A stretch of 64,000 nucleotides of DNA from Io17-Chloro-G2 sp034420695 (GCA_034420695.1 DAOULB010000018.1:1-64000); one strand, 5' to 3'; shown: positions 8,025 to 16,066, counted from the stretch's first letter. The notes: generated by a model from the letters alone, not told the origin. Numbers and translations: made by a program.

Positions 8025-8062
8025 CCCCCTCATCCTAACCTTCTCCCGCCGAGGGAGAAGGG
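8025..8062. repeat. REP-like interspersed repeat, copy 2
   Basis: CCCCCTCATCCTAA followed by a perfect hairpin: CCTTCTCCC (8039-8047), loop GCCGA, GGGAGAAGG (8053-8061). A T-rich stretch follows on the plus strand. Elements of this form are dispersed in many bacterial genomes. It lies between the VOC gene and trpG and could also act as a weak terminator or processing site in the trp transcript. Confidence 0.6.
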
Positions 8063-8089
8063 ATTTTTATTGTCTATATTCGGACATTC

Positions 8090-8530
8090 CTAGAACAGCT
8101 CCACGAACTCCAACCAGTTGCCGTCGGGGTCGGTGGCGTAGCAGGCCTTGCGGGAGAGGTTGCCATTCTCATCGTACATGGAGGCCGGCGGGTTGTTGTA
8201 GGCGAGGCCCTTCTCGCAGGTGTCTTGGTAGAAACGGTCCAAGTCTTCGACAAAGAAAGCCAGGTGGGAAGCGCCCAAGTCGTTGCGGTTGACGCCGCCG
8301 GGGCCGCTTTGAGGCGAGAGGTACTGGATGAGCTCCAACTGGTGGCCCTCTCCCATGTCCACGAAGCCGCCCTTGATATGGGCTCCCGGGAAGGCCAGGA
8401 CCTGCTCCACGAACTCGCCCTGCCGCTCTGTGCGGCCGGCGATACGCATGCCAAGGACCTCAGAGTAGAACCGGACCGACTCCTCGATGTCCCTGACCAC
8501 AAACCCGGTGTGGAAAAACGACTTCAACAT
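8090..8530 (-). CDS. VOC-family (glyoxalase/dioxygenase-like) protein
   Basis: 146 residues with two beta-alpha-beta-beta-beta modules. HTGFVVRDIEESVRFYSEVLGM opens the first and ASHLAFFVEDLDRFY opens the second, ending with TDPDGNWLEFVEL. Metal ligands are plausible at His7, Glu in LELIQY, His in ASHLAF and Glu in LEFVE. This is the classical VOC pattern of glyoxalases and ring-cleaving dioxygenases. Substrate unknown. It is embedded between trpE and trpG in the same direction, but no link to tryptophan is evident. Confidence 0.85.
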   Translation of the reverse strand: MLKSFFHTGFVVRDIEESVRFYSEVLGMRIAGRTERQGEFVEQVLAFPGAHIKGGFVDMGEGHQLELIQYLSPQSGPGGVNRNDLGASHLAFFVEDLDRFYQDTCEKGLAYNNPPASMYDENGNLSRKACYATDPDGNWLEFVELF

Positions 8531-8637
8531 GATTGTTCATCCTCTTTCAATTTACTTATTACTCAATCTATCTATTGCTTTCAGGCAATGGGCTGGTTGG
8601 CAGGCAGGTTATGCGGGGAAAGGCGCCAAGACCCGTT

Positions 8638-10092
8638 CTATATTCCTGCTTCGGCGACGTCGATGGCCCGCATCAGCGCGCCTGACTTGTGCTTGGTCTC
8701 CTGGAATTCGTCCTCGGCCACACTGTCGGCGACGATGCCGCCACCGGCTTGGACGTACATGACGCCGTCCTTATAGACGCCGGTGCGCAGAACTAGGGCG
8801 GTGTCCATGTTGCCGGAGTAGCTGAAGTATCCCACAGCGCCGCCGTAGGGGCCGCGCTTTTCGCCTTCCACCTCGGCAATAATCTCCATAGCCCGTATCT
8901 TGGGAGCCCCCGACACCGTACCGGCGGGGAAGCAAGAGCGAAGGGCATCGTAGGCGGTCATGTCCTGACGCAACTTGCCTTCCACATGTGAAACCAGGTG
9001 CATCACGTGGGAGAACCGCTCCACGTCCATGAGCTGGGTAACCCGCACCGTGCCTGCCTCGCTGACGCGGCCGATGTCGTTGCGGCCAAGGTCAACCAGC
9101 ATGATGTGTTCGGCCCGCTGCTTCTCACTGGTCTTCAGCTCGGTCTCGTTGGCTTCGTCCTCACCGAGGGTCAGTCCACGGGGACGGGTGCCGGCGATGG
9201 GGTGGGTTGCGGCGATGCCGTCCTCCACCTTGACCACAGTTTCTATGGCGGCGCCAACTATCTGGAAGTCCTCCAAGTCCAAGTAGTACATGTAGGGGGA
9301 GGGGTTCACGCTGCGCAGGGCCCGGTACACTTGGAAGGGATGGGCCGCAGTGCGGCGGGAGAAGCGCTGGGAGTTCACAACTTGGATTATGTCACCGGCG
9401 TAAACGTACTCGATACACTTGTCGATTACACTGGCATAGCGGTCCACGGTGAAGTTGGACTCCACAGGAGCGGGACCTCCGGTCAAGGGGGCGCCGGACT
9501 GCAACTCGGCAGGCAGGGACAGGGGCTGGGCCAGCCGGGAGACCATTTCATCGATGCGGCGGGTGGCATCAGTATAGGCCTGCTCAACATCGCCGTTGAG
9601 ATAGGCGTGGCTGACCACCTTGATGTCGTGCCTCAAGTGGTCGAAGACCAAGATGGTCTCGCCGAACATGAACACGGATTCGGGAACGCCTTGGGGGTCG
9701 GCGGGCATGGCGGGCACCCGGGGCTCGAAGTAGCGGATCGCGTCGTAGGCCAAGTAGCCGACGGCCCCTCCGTGGAATCCGGGGAGGCCGTCCACCGGAA
9801 TGAGCCGGTACTTGGCCATTTCGGCCTCCACCGGAATTAAGGGGTCAATTTCACCTTCAGGGAGTCCCGGGCCGGTCTTGATTATCTTGTAGGGTTCGGT
9901 GCCTATGAAGCTGTAACGGCCCAGCCGCTCGCCGCCCTCGACGCTTTCCAGCAGGTAGGAGTAGGGACCGCGGGCCACTTTCAGGTAGGCCGACACCGGC
10001 GTTTCCAAGTCGGCGTTGATGGGCCGGTACACGGGCACAAGGTTGCCTTGGCCGGCCATAGCTTTTACTTGTTCCAAGGTTGGGTAGTACAT
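8638..10092 (-). CDS. trpE: Anthranilate synthase component I
   Basis: 484 residues. It converts chorismate to anthranilate using ammonia from TrpG. The chorismate-binding core is clear: GGAVGYLAYDAIRYFE, QVVNSQRFSR, PSPYMYYLDL, HPIAGTRPRG, EKQRAEHIMLVDLGRNDIGRV, FPAGTVSGAPKIRAMEII and GPYGGAVGYFSYSGNMD. The N-terminal region around residues 25-50, where LLES and RYSFIG appear, corresponds to the usual tryptophan feedback site. It is the first structural gene of the operon, preceded by the T-box leader. Confidence 0.97.
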   Translation of the reverse strand: MYYPTLEQVKAMAGQGNLVPVYRPINADLETPVSAYLKVARGPYSYLLESVEGGERLGRYSFIGTEPYKIIKTGPGLPEGEIDPLIPVEAEMAKYRLIPVDGLPGFHGGAVGYLAYDAIRYFEPRVPAMPADPQGVPESVFMFGETILVFDHLRHDIKVVSHAYLNGDVEQAYTDATRRIDEMVSRLAQPLSLPAELQSGAPLTGGPAPVESNFTVDRYASVIDKCIEYVYAGDIIQVVNSQRFSRRTAAHPFQVYRALRSVNPSPYMYYLDLEDFQIVGAAIETVVKVEDGIAATHPIAGTRPRGLTLGEDEANETELKTSEKQRAEHIMLVDLGRNDIGRVSEAGTVRVTQLMDVERFSHVMHLVSHVEGKLRQDMTAYDALRSCFPAGTVSGAPKIRAMEIIAEVEGEKRGPYGGAVGYFSYSGNMDTALVLRTGVYKDGVMYVQAGGGIVADSVAEDEFQETKHKSGALMRAIDVAEAGI

Positions 10093-10214
10093 GCTGCTGC
10101 TCCTTACAGGACCGGGCCGACCGACAGGGTGTCACTGCCCGGTAAATGCGCGGGGTGAAAGAGCGCAGCTTCGCCAATATTTCACAATCCAGTCCTCCGG
10201 TAGTTTAGTCCCAA

Positions 10215-10246
10215 TAAAAAACGACCCGCCCCAAGGGACGAGTCGT
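10215..10246 (-). terminator. Intrinsic terminator of the trp T-box
   Basis: On the minus strand, GACTCGTCC and GGGCGGGTC pair around a CTTG-type loop, followed by TTTTTT. It directly follows the antiterminator motif, as expected for a transcriptional T-box. Confidence 0.9.
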
Positions 10247-10545
10247 GCATCGCGTTGCCACCCTCATTTCCGGACGGGCCCCATGTCGTAGACGGGCGGT
10301 ACCGGACTCTCAACCGGCGGGAGGGACCTTAGTCTACGCGGTCCCTGTGCCGTGGGCCTTTAACGGCGCCCAACCGTCCCAGCCTAGCGCAATCGACGGA
10401 AACGAAGGTTGGATTGCGATCGGCCTGCGGCTCCGGGGTCCATTCGGGCTTCTGCGCTCGGCGCCGGCTCACACCTAACCCGGCTCTCTGAGCCTCGCTG
10501 GAAGCCTACTACTCCCCTTCACAGCCTTTGGGGTATTTGATTGTT
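10215..10545 (-). promoter_or_regulatory. Tryptophan-specific T-box riboswitch leading the trp operon
   Basis: On the minus strand the leader carries, in order, an AGTA-containing lower stem I, the stem I apical elements (CAGAGAGCCGGG ... GGTGTGAGCCGG), and a specifier-loop segment CCCGAATGGACCCCGGAG with UGG at 10440-10442. The T-box antiterminator motif AGGGTGGCAACGCG follows at 10251-10264, then the terminator. UGG is the Trp codon. The T-box UGGC would pair with an acceptor end GCCA, matching the G73 discriminator of bacterial tRNA-Trp. Uncharged tRNA-Trp should therefore favour antitermination into trpE. The exact 5' end is inferred from the promoter. Confidence 0.92.
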
Positions 10546-10551
10546 GGACTG

Positions 10552-10581
10552 AGTATAAGTTTGACCTATCCCGCCTGTCAA
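10552..10581 (-). promoter_or_regulatory. Sigma-70-type promoter of the trp operon
   Basis: The minus strand reads TTGACA (10581-10576), an 18-bp spacer and TATACT (10557-10552). This places the transcript start near 10545, just before stem I of the T-box. A 9-bp inverted repeat covers the spacer. Confidence 0.75.
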
Positions 10582-10634
10582 ACTTTCAATATTGATACTA
10601 GTTATATGCCGAGAATTGATATGCAGAATATCAA
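10557..10634. repeat. Cluster of three inverted repeats between trpE and nirK
   Basis: (1) AAGTTTGAC at 10557-10565 pairs with GTCAAACTT at 10577-10585 and spans the trp promoter. (2) TCAATATTGA is a perfect palindrome at 10586-10595. (3) TTGATAT at 10616-10622 pairs with ATATCAA at 10628-10634 and covers the nirK -35 box. The positions suggest operators. The regulator is unknown. Confidence 0.6.
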
Positions 10635-10644
10635 ATCTTATAAT
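10616..10644 (+). promoter_or_regulatory. Sigma-70-type promoter of nirK
   Basis: TTGATA (10616-10621), 17-bp spacer, consensus TATAAT (10639-10644). The nirK start follows about 50 bp downstream. The -35 box is one arm of an inverted repeat, so a repressor or activator bound there would control nirK. Confidence 0.75.
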
Positions 10645-10696
10645 GTTATATGGCTCAATAGCAGGATAGTGCCCCATAGTTGGAATGGAGGTGGGC

Positions 10697-11878
10697 ATGT
10701 TGCAAGGAAGGATGGGGTTAATCAAGGTATCGACCCTCTTCACCCTTTTGGTCTTACTCTCTGCCGTGGGCGCCGCCGCGGCATGCACCCAGCGTGTTGA
10801 AACAACCAAGAGTGTTGCCACTGACGAGGCCCCCGCCCCCTATTGGAGCGGGCCGGTGACTTGGGAGCCGGAGGACATTGGCAGCTTGGAGCGGGTTACC
10901 CAGGAACTGGTGGCTCCTCCCGCATTGCCGGTGCACCAGCAGGCCGTGGAAGGAGGGCCAAAGGTCGTCCAGGTGCGATTGGTGGTAGAGGAAAAGGAGA
11001 TTGAAATTGCCCCCGGAGTCTTTACTTGGGCCTTCACATTCAACGGCTCGGTGCCGGGTCCCATTATAGTAGTCCACGAGGGGGACTACGTGGAGCTGAC
11101 GCTAGTCAATCCGGGCGGCAGCCGCTTGTTGCACAACATAGATTTTCACGCCGCGATTGGGGCGCTGGGCGGCGGCAGTCTGACCCAGGTAGCGCCAGGT
11201 ACCGAAGTTGTGCTGCGGTTCCGGGCGGCGAAGGCGGGTGTGTTCGTTTACCACTGCGCACCTGGAGGAGTGCAGGTGCCCTGGCACGTGGTGCACGGGA
11301 TGAACGGGGCCATCATGGTGCTGCCCCGGGACGGCCTGAAGGACCCTGCAGGCAACGTCCTGAGGTATGACCGGGCCTACTACATAGGGGAACAGGACTA
11401 CTACATACCGCGGGACGAGGATGGAGAATTCAAGCGGTACGAGACCCCTGTAATGCCGCTGGCCGACGACTTGGAGGCGATGACCACACTAATCCCCACT
11501 CACATAGTCTTCAATGGCAAGACCGGCGCGTTGCAAGGTGATGGCCAGCTAACGGCCAACGTGGGGGAAAACGTGCTGATCGTCCATTCGCAGGCCAACC
11601 GGCAGTCGTATCCGCACCTTATAGGCGGACACGGCGACTACGTTTGGGAGCGGGGCGGTTTCAACAACCCTCCCATGGTGGACTTGGAATCGTGGGATAT
11701 TGCCGCAGGGTCAGCGGCGGCATCGATTCACACCATTCGGCAACCGGGGACTTACGTTTATCTTTCCCACAACCTGATTGAGGCCTTCCTATTCGATGCC
11801 AAGGCCATCCTGGAAGTGGCGGGAGAGTGGAACAATGACCTGATGGAACAGGTAAAACCGCCAGGGCCTATCCAATAG
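10697..11878 (+). CDS. nirK: Copper-containing nitrite reductase, lipoprotein-like
   Basis: 393 residues. It reduces nitrite to nitric oxide outside the cytoplasmic membrane. Both cupredoxin domains are intact. Type 1 copper ligands are His146 (HNIDFH), Cys187 (VYHCAPGG), His197 (PWHVVHG) and Met202. Type 2 ligands are His151 and His186. The second-domain histidine lies in PHLIGGHGDYVWE, and YLSHNLIEAF closes the protein. The N-terminus is a signal peptide ending GAAAAC, a non-canonical lipobox. ATG 10697 is preferred because GGAGG lies five bases upstream. No nitric oxide reductase is seen nearby. Confidence 0.95.
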   Translation: MLQGRMGLIKVSTLFTLLVLLSAVGAAAACTQRVETTKSVATDEAPAPYWSGPVTWEPEDIGSLERVTQELVAPPALPVHQQAVEGGPKVVQVRLVVEEKEIEIAPGVFTWAFTFNGSVPGPIIVVHEGDYVELTLVNPGGSRLLHNIDFHAAIGALGGGSLTQVAPGTEVVLRFRAAKAGVFVYHCAPGGVQVPWHVVHGMNGAIMVLPRDGLKDPAGNVLRYDRAYYIGEQDYYIPRDEDGEFKRYETPVMPLADDLEAMTTLIPTHIVFNGKTGALQGDGQLTANVGENVLIVHSQANRQSYPHLIGGHGDYVWERGGFNNPPMVDLESWDIAAGSAAASIHTIRQPGTYVYLSHNLIEAFLFDAKAILEVAGEWNNDLMEQVKPPGPIQ

Positions 11879-11941
11879 CCGGCAAGAGGTGGCGCTTAAG
11901 GACTTGGCCAAGGCAGCGCCGGTCTCTGCCATAGGCAGGAA

Positions 11942-12376
11942 CTAAACAGTAGGCTGTCCCAAGCCTCCGAAGGGGGCTGGGACAGCCTCTTGTTCTCCGG
12001 GCCAAGGCGGGGTGGTGTGGCAGAGGAAGCGCAGAGGGGTGTCAGTCGAAGCGGCGAACTGGAAGCTCCAGCCGATGGGGATGGCGAGGGCGTCGCCGGG
12101 GGATACTTCGACCGGTGGGACGATGTTACGGTCAGCACTGGGGGGACAACGCCAGACTTGGCCTGCTCCTTCCAGGACGTACCAGACTTCTTCCACAGTC
12201 CGATGGCGCACTGGGCGGGAGACTTGACCAGCGGGCAGGGTCACATCCACCAAGCTGCTTTTGGCGGCGGCGTGGCGGGAGTCGATGAGGAGGCGTATCT
12301 CCGAGCCGTCGGGAGCCGTGGCGTCGGGCAGTTGAGCGGCGCGGCCAATGGGTGGGACATTTTCGGCTTGCGCCAA
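11942..12376 (-). CDS. Cupin-domain protein
   Basis: 144 residues with a single conserved beta-barrel cupin. The first motif region (PVRHRTVEEVWYVLEGAGQVW, residues ~55-75) carries His and Glu metal-ligand candidates. The second holds VSPGDALAIPIGWSFQFAASTDTPLRFLC, where the usual second His is replaced by Gln. Metal binding is therefore uncertain. Cupins of this size include small isomerases, dioxygenases and sensor domains; the substrate cannot be read here. It follows the crotonase gene across a terminator, so it is probably transcribed separately. Confidence 0.75.
   Translation of the reverse strand: MAQAENVPPIGRAAQLPDATAPDGSEIRLLIDSRHAAAKSSLVDVTLPAGQVSRPVRHRTVEEVWYVLEGAGQVWRCPPSADRNIVPPVEVSPGDALAIPIGWSFQFAASTDTPLRFLCHTTPPWPGEQEAVPAPFGGLGQPTV
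11951..11988. terminator. Strong hairpin between convergent nirK and cupin genes
   Basis: AGGCTGTCCCA (11951-11961) and TGGGACAGCCT (11978-11988) are perfect 11-bp arms. It lies 70 bp after the nirK stop and inside the last codons of the convergent cupin gene. No clear T-run follows, so a terminating role is inferred from position. Confidence 0.45.
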
Positions 12377-12419
12377 CGGAAACCTCCTCGGAAGCTGCTC
12401 TCCGGGTTGTAAACTGCCA

Positions 12420-12444
12420 AGCCCCCGGCACGGGTCCGGGGGCT
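12420..12444 (-). terminator. Terminator-like hairpin after the crotonase gene
   Basis: AGCCCCCGG (12420-12428) and CCGGGGGCT (12436-12444) form a 9-bp GC-rich stem with a 7-nt loop. A TTGGCAGTTT stretch follows on the minus strand. It separates the crotonase gene from the cupin gene. Confidence 0.6.
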
Positions 12445-12478
12445 CACTTGGAATACTAATACAGGAACGGCAGACTTC

Positions 12479-13252
12479 TCAGGAGACCCGGGGCTTGCGG
12501 CCTTTGCGCTCCAAGAAGTCCTTGAAGCCCTCTTCGACAGAGAGGCCTTGGAACCGGCCGGCACGGGCATCGACTTCGTTGCGGAATTGCTCTTCCAGGG
12601 CAAGACCGGTGTGCTCCATCAGCATCTGCTTGATGTTGGCCACACCCTCGGCGCGGTTCTTGGCGATGCCAGCGGCGGCCTCAACGGCCTTGTCCATCAG
12701 TTCTTCGGAAGGGACCAAGTGGTTCAACAAGCCGATGTGGTAGGCCTCTTCGGCGAAGACTTCCCGTCCGCTGTAGAGCAGTTCTTTTGCCCGGGGCCAC
12801 CCCACCATGGTTGGCAGGCTCCAAGTGGCGTTCATCTGCCCGTAGTTGACGGCCAGGAACCTGAAGCTGGAACGCTCGCACCCGATGAGGAAATCGAGGC
12901 TGGTGGCCATCACGGTGCCGCCGCCGTAGCAGAGGCCGTTGATAGCGCCGATGGTGGGCTTCCGGCTGGCGGCGAGGTGCCAAGTGAAGTCGGCGCGTTC
13001 CGCGGTTCTTTGGTCCCTTTCCTCGTCCGGGAGCTCGCGGTTCTCGTGGATGTCGGCCCCGGCGGAGAAGGCGCGCTCCCCCATTCCGGTGATTATTATG
13101 GCGCCGACACCGTCGTCCTCTTCCATTTCGGTGACGGCGTCGTCCAGTTCCCGGACCAACTGATAACTCAAGGCGTTCAGGACCTCGGGGCGGTTAAGGG
13201 TGACTATCGCAATTCGGTCCTGCTTATCGACCTTTATGACCTCGTAACTCAT
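12479..13252 (-). CDS. Crotonase-fold (enoyl-CoA hydratase/isomerase) family protein
   Basis: 257 residues from MSYEVIKVDK; AGGAGAT precedes this ATG. The crotonase core is clear: oxyanion-hole segments FSAGADIHE and INGLCYGGGTVMATSLDFLIG, and the C-terminal helix typical of the trimeric fold. However, the segment FLAVNYGQMNATWSLP, where hydratases carry their two catalytic glutamates (PE..LG and the following E), lacks both. It may catalyse an isomerase, lyase or hydrolase reaction, or be inactive. Neighbouring MmgE/PrpD and MDR genes suggest acyl-CoA or organic-acid catabolism. Confidence 0.88.
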   Translation of the reverse strand: MSYEVIKVDKQDRIAIVTLNRPEVLNALSYQLVRELDDAVTEMEEDDGVGAIIITGMGERAFSAGADIHENRELPDEERDQRTAERADFTWHLAASRKPTIGAINGLCYGGGTVMATSLDFLIGCERSSFRFLAVNYGQMNATWSLPTMVGWPRAKELLYSGREVFAEEAYHIGLLNHLVPSEELMDKAVEAAAGIAKNRAEGVANIKQMLMEHTGLALEEQFRNEVDARAGRFQGLSVEEGFKDFLERKGRKPRVS

Positions 13253-13500
13253 GGGCTGAATCTCCTTTGCTGGTACGTTTGGCGGGAGTTCTTCGTTCAC
13301 CGCAACTGGGAGCAACCAAAAGCCTAATTAAACATACTTGCAACCCAAAGTAAACCCGCGTCGGACGGGTCTTGCGGGGGAAGCCGGCAGGAGGGCACAT
13401 GTGGTGGGGAGTCAGTTGCAGGTCCCGCCGTCCTATGGAATCCGGAGCAGGGCAAGCTGCCACAGGGTTGCATGGCACTACGGGCGGTTAGTATGCTCGG

Positions 13501-14892
13501 TTGAATCCAGCAACCGGGAGATTGGCGACGGCTGTTTCAGATTTTACCCGACGCTTGGCGCAAAGCATAGCGGGGTTGGCCGCGCCTGCGGCCCTGCCGG
13601 AAGCGGTGGCGGCACGGTGCAAGGACATCATGATCAACGCGGCGGCCGCCGGGCTGGCGGGGTCGTCACAGCCGGAGGCAGCGGCCATCACCCGCTTCGC
13701 CAGGGAGACGGGGGGCGACGGCAGGTGCACGATCATCGGCATGGGGCTGCGGTCTTCCGCGGCGAACGCCTGCTTGGCCAACGGGTTGATGGTTCGCCTG
13801 CTGGACTTCGACGATGAAGTGACCGGGCGGAACTGCCATGCCACAGCGACGGTTTTCCCGGCCGTCATGGCGGTAGCAGAGGCGGAACGCTGCTCCGGCG
13901 GTCAGGCGCTCTGGGCCTTCGCATTGGGCTGCGAGATTACGTCCAAGCTGGCCAAGCTTATGTCAACCCAGCGGGCCGATGTTTCTACGATTCTCCACTG
14001 GGACCCGGTTGCCGGAGCGGTGGGGGCCGCAGCAGCGGCGGCAGTGATACTGGGACTGGCCGATGAGGACTTGGAGGCGGCGCTGGACATTGCCGGAGAG
14101 GCCGCCGGGCCGGTCAGGGATGCGCCGGCGGGGCCATTGTCGTACGGTCGAGCCGCCGCGCGAGGGGTAACGGGGGCGCTGATGGCACGGACGGGTGTGA
14201 CGGTGGGCGGACCGGCCGGTGACGGAATGGATACGCCATCGTGGCTTCCCGGCGGCATTTCCAAGGGTCAGCAGGAGGAGTTCTTTGAGTCCTTGGGCAA
14301 TCCTTGGGACGTAGTTGCCCCGGGCACGGCCTTGCGGCTGTACCCCTGCCCGCTGGCAGCCCATTCGCCCATCGACGCGCTGATACAACTACTGCAGCAA
14401 CACAGGACTGACGCTAGCCAAGCCAGGCAAATTACGGTCAGCGTGACGCCGGAAACACTGGAATCGCTGGCGTTCGAAGATCCGGCCACGCCTTGGGAGG
14501 CGCAGCACAGCCTGAAGTATTTGGCGGCGGTCACCCTGCTGAAGGGGCAGCCGCTGCTGGAGCAGTTCCACGCGGAGGCCATAGCCGACCCGGAGGTGCG
14601 GGCAGTAATGGAAAGGGTCCGGGTCTTTGGAGGCGAGACTTCAACGAACCTATCGCCTTTTCCTGCATCGGTGACGGTGGAAGTGGAGGACGGCAGAAGA
14701 CTGCAGCAGCAGGTGGACTTCGCCCGGGGCGGGCCCGAGCTTCCCTTGGACCTCGAAGAGCTGGAAGCGAAGTTCCTTTACTGTGCCCGGCACGTTATGA
14801 CGCCCGACCACATCCAAGGAACGATCGAGCAGTTCCGGGACATCGAGAACATCCCGGACGTGTCGGGGCTATCGTCCATCTTGGGTGCGTAG
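13501..14892 (+). CDS. MmgE/PrpD-family protein
   Basis: 463 residues with the all-helical MmgE/PrpD N-terminal domain (CKDIMINAAAAGLAGS, LANGLMVRLLDFDDEV, the position where 2-methylcitrate dehydratases carry LDYDD). The mixed C-terminal domain includes LRLYPCPLAAHSPIDALI and SLKYLAAVTLLKG. Relatives include 2-methylcitrate dehydratase, iminodisuccinate epimerase and cis-aconitate decarboxylase; the substrate is not evident. The start is a TTG without a clear SD, so the first residues are uncertain. The next gene, 170 bp downstream, is also plus strand. Confidence 0.85.
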   Translation: MNPATGRLATAVSDFTRRLAQSIAGLAAPAALPEAVAARCKDIMINAAAAGLAGSSQPEAAAITRFARETGGDGRCTIIGMGLRSSAANACLANGLMVRLLDFDDEVTGRNCHATATVFPAVMAVAEAERCSGGQALWAFALGCEITSKLAKLMSTQRADVSTILHWDPVAGAVGAAAAAAVILGLADEDLEAALDIAGEAAGPVRDAPAGPLSYGRAAARGVTGALMARTGVTVGGPAGDGMDTPSWLPGGISKGQQEEFFESLGNPWDVVAPGTALRLYPCPLAAHSPIDALIQLLQQHRTDASQARQITVSVTPETLESLAFEDPATPWEAQHSLKYLAAVTLLKGQPLLEQFHAEAIADPEVRAVMERVRVFGGETSTNLSPFPASVTVEVEDGRRLQQQVDFARGGPELPLDLEELEAKFLYCARHVMTPDHIQGTIEQFRDIENIPDVSGLSSILGA

Positions 14893-15060
14893 AGCTCCTT
14901 GAGGGCGGGGTTGCGGCGCGCTAGGGTTGTGGGGCCGGAAGAAGCAGGGCGGAGGTGGAGCGTACTTTCACCGCGGGCGGTTGTGTTGTAATCTGAGGCA
15001 TCCGGGCAGGCAGGGAATTGCCGTGCCCACTTGGAATAGGTTGAACCAGCGAGGAGTGAA

Positions 15061-16029
15061 ATGAAGAGCGTGCGATGCCATGAGGTAGGCCCACCAGAAG
15101 TGCTGCGCTACGAAGATGCCCCGGACCCAGCCCCGGGCCCCGGGGAGGCGCTGGTGGACATCAAGGTCGCCGGGGTCAACTTTACCGACGTTTCCAGTCG
15201 ACGGGGTTCCAATCCACCGGCTAGCTTCCCTTGGACGCCGGGCAGGGAGGCGGCCGGAATCGTCTCCGCCGTAGGGGAAGGCGTTACCGAGGTAGCCGTG
15301 GGGGACAGGGTAACCTACGCCATGCACACCGGCACCTACGCGGAAAAGGCGGTGGTGCCCTCGTGGCTGCTGGTGCAGATGCCGGAGGAGACCAGTTTCA
15401 CCACGGCAGCCGCTACGATGCTCCAAGGCATGACGGCCCACTTCTTGGTTTTCGGCATCACCCAGCTCAACGCCGGTGACCGGGTGCTGGTGCACGCCGG
15501 GGCCGGTGGGATGGGGTTGATGCTCATCCAGATGCTGCGAAAGATCGGGGCGGAGATATTCACCACGGTGTCCACGGAGGCCAAGGGCGAGACGGCCAGG
15601 GAGGCGGGCGCCGACCACGTCATCAACTACACGGAGCAGGACTTCGAAGCGGAAGTCAAAAAGGTTACCGGCGCCACCGGGCTAAAGATGATATACGACG
15701 CGGTGGGCAAGACGACTTTCACCAAGGGGATGAACTGCTTGGGGCTGCGGGGCTACATGGCCCTCTACGGCGCGGCCAGCGGGCCCATCGACCCAATCGA
15801 CCCTTCGCTGCTGCAGGGAGGCTCCCGGCTGCTGACCAGGCCCAGCCTAGGCGACTACACCGCCACCCGGGAGGAGTTGCTGCAGCGGGCCAACGACGTG
15901 TTGAGCTGGGCGACGTCCGGGGAGTTGAAACTGCACATCGGCCTGACCCTGCCCCTGTCGGAAGCGGCGGAGGCACACCGGCAAATGGAGGGGCGGCACA
16001 GCACCGGGAAGATATTGCTGGAGGTTTAG
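15061..16029 (+). CDS. Zinc-less quinone oxidoreductase (MDR family)
   Basis: 322 residues. The N-terminal GroES-like domain includes VGPPEVLRYEDAPDPAPGPGEALV and VNFTDVSSRRG. The Rossmann domain contains VLVHAGAGGMGLMLIQMLRKIGA, the NADPH-binding signature of Qor-type enzymes. The zinc ligands of alcohol dehydrogenases are absent, as usual for Qor. GAGGAG stands before the ATG. It probably reduces quinones or activated alkenes using NADPH. Confidence 0.9.
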   Translation: MKSVRCHEVGPPEVLRYEDAPDPAPGPGEALVDIKVAGVNFTDVSSRRGSNPPASFPWTPGREAAGIVSAVGEGVTEVAVGDRVTYAMHTGTYAEKAVVPSWLLVQMPEETSFTTAAATMLQGMTAHFLVFGITQLNAGDRVLVHAGAGGMGLMLIQMLRKIGAEIFTTVSTEAKGETAREAGADHVINYTEQDFEAEVKKVTGATGLKMIYDAVGKTTFTKGMNCLGLRGYMALYGAASGPIDPIDPSLLQGGSRLLTRPSLGDYTATREELLQRANDVLSWATSGELKLHIGLTLPLSEAAEAHRQMEGRHSTGKILLEV

Positions 16030-16066
16030 AGGGGGACCCTGTAGGGGCCAAGGGTGGGGGTGATTC

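Noticed and set aside
8023..8075. A CRISPR-like or attenuator hairpin before trpG
   Set aside because: Only one hairpin unit is present; it matches a dispersed REP-like repeat rather than an array or a leader.
10586..10634. FNR/CRP-type binding site upstream of nirK
   Set aside because: The half-site spacing (N9 between TTGAT and ATCAA) does not match the N4 spacing of FNR or the N6 of CRP; only an unspecified dyad is claimed.
14968..15618. A 216-codon minus-strand frame opposite the quinone oxidoreductase
   Set aside because: It overlaps a convincing MDR gene with an SD and shows no family signature.
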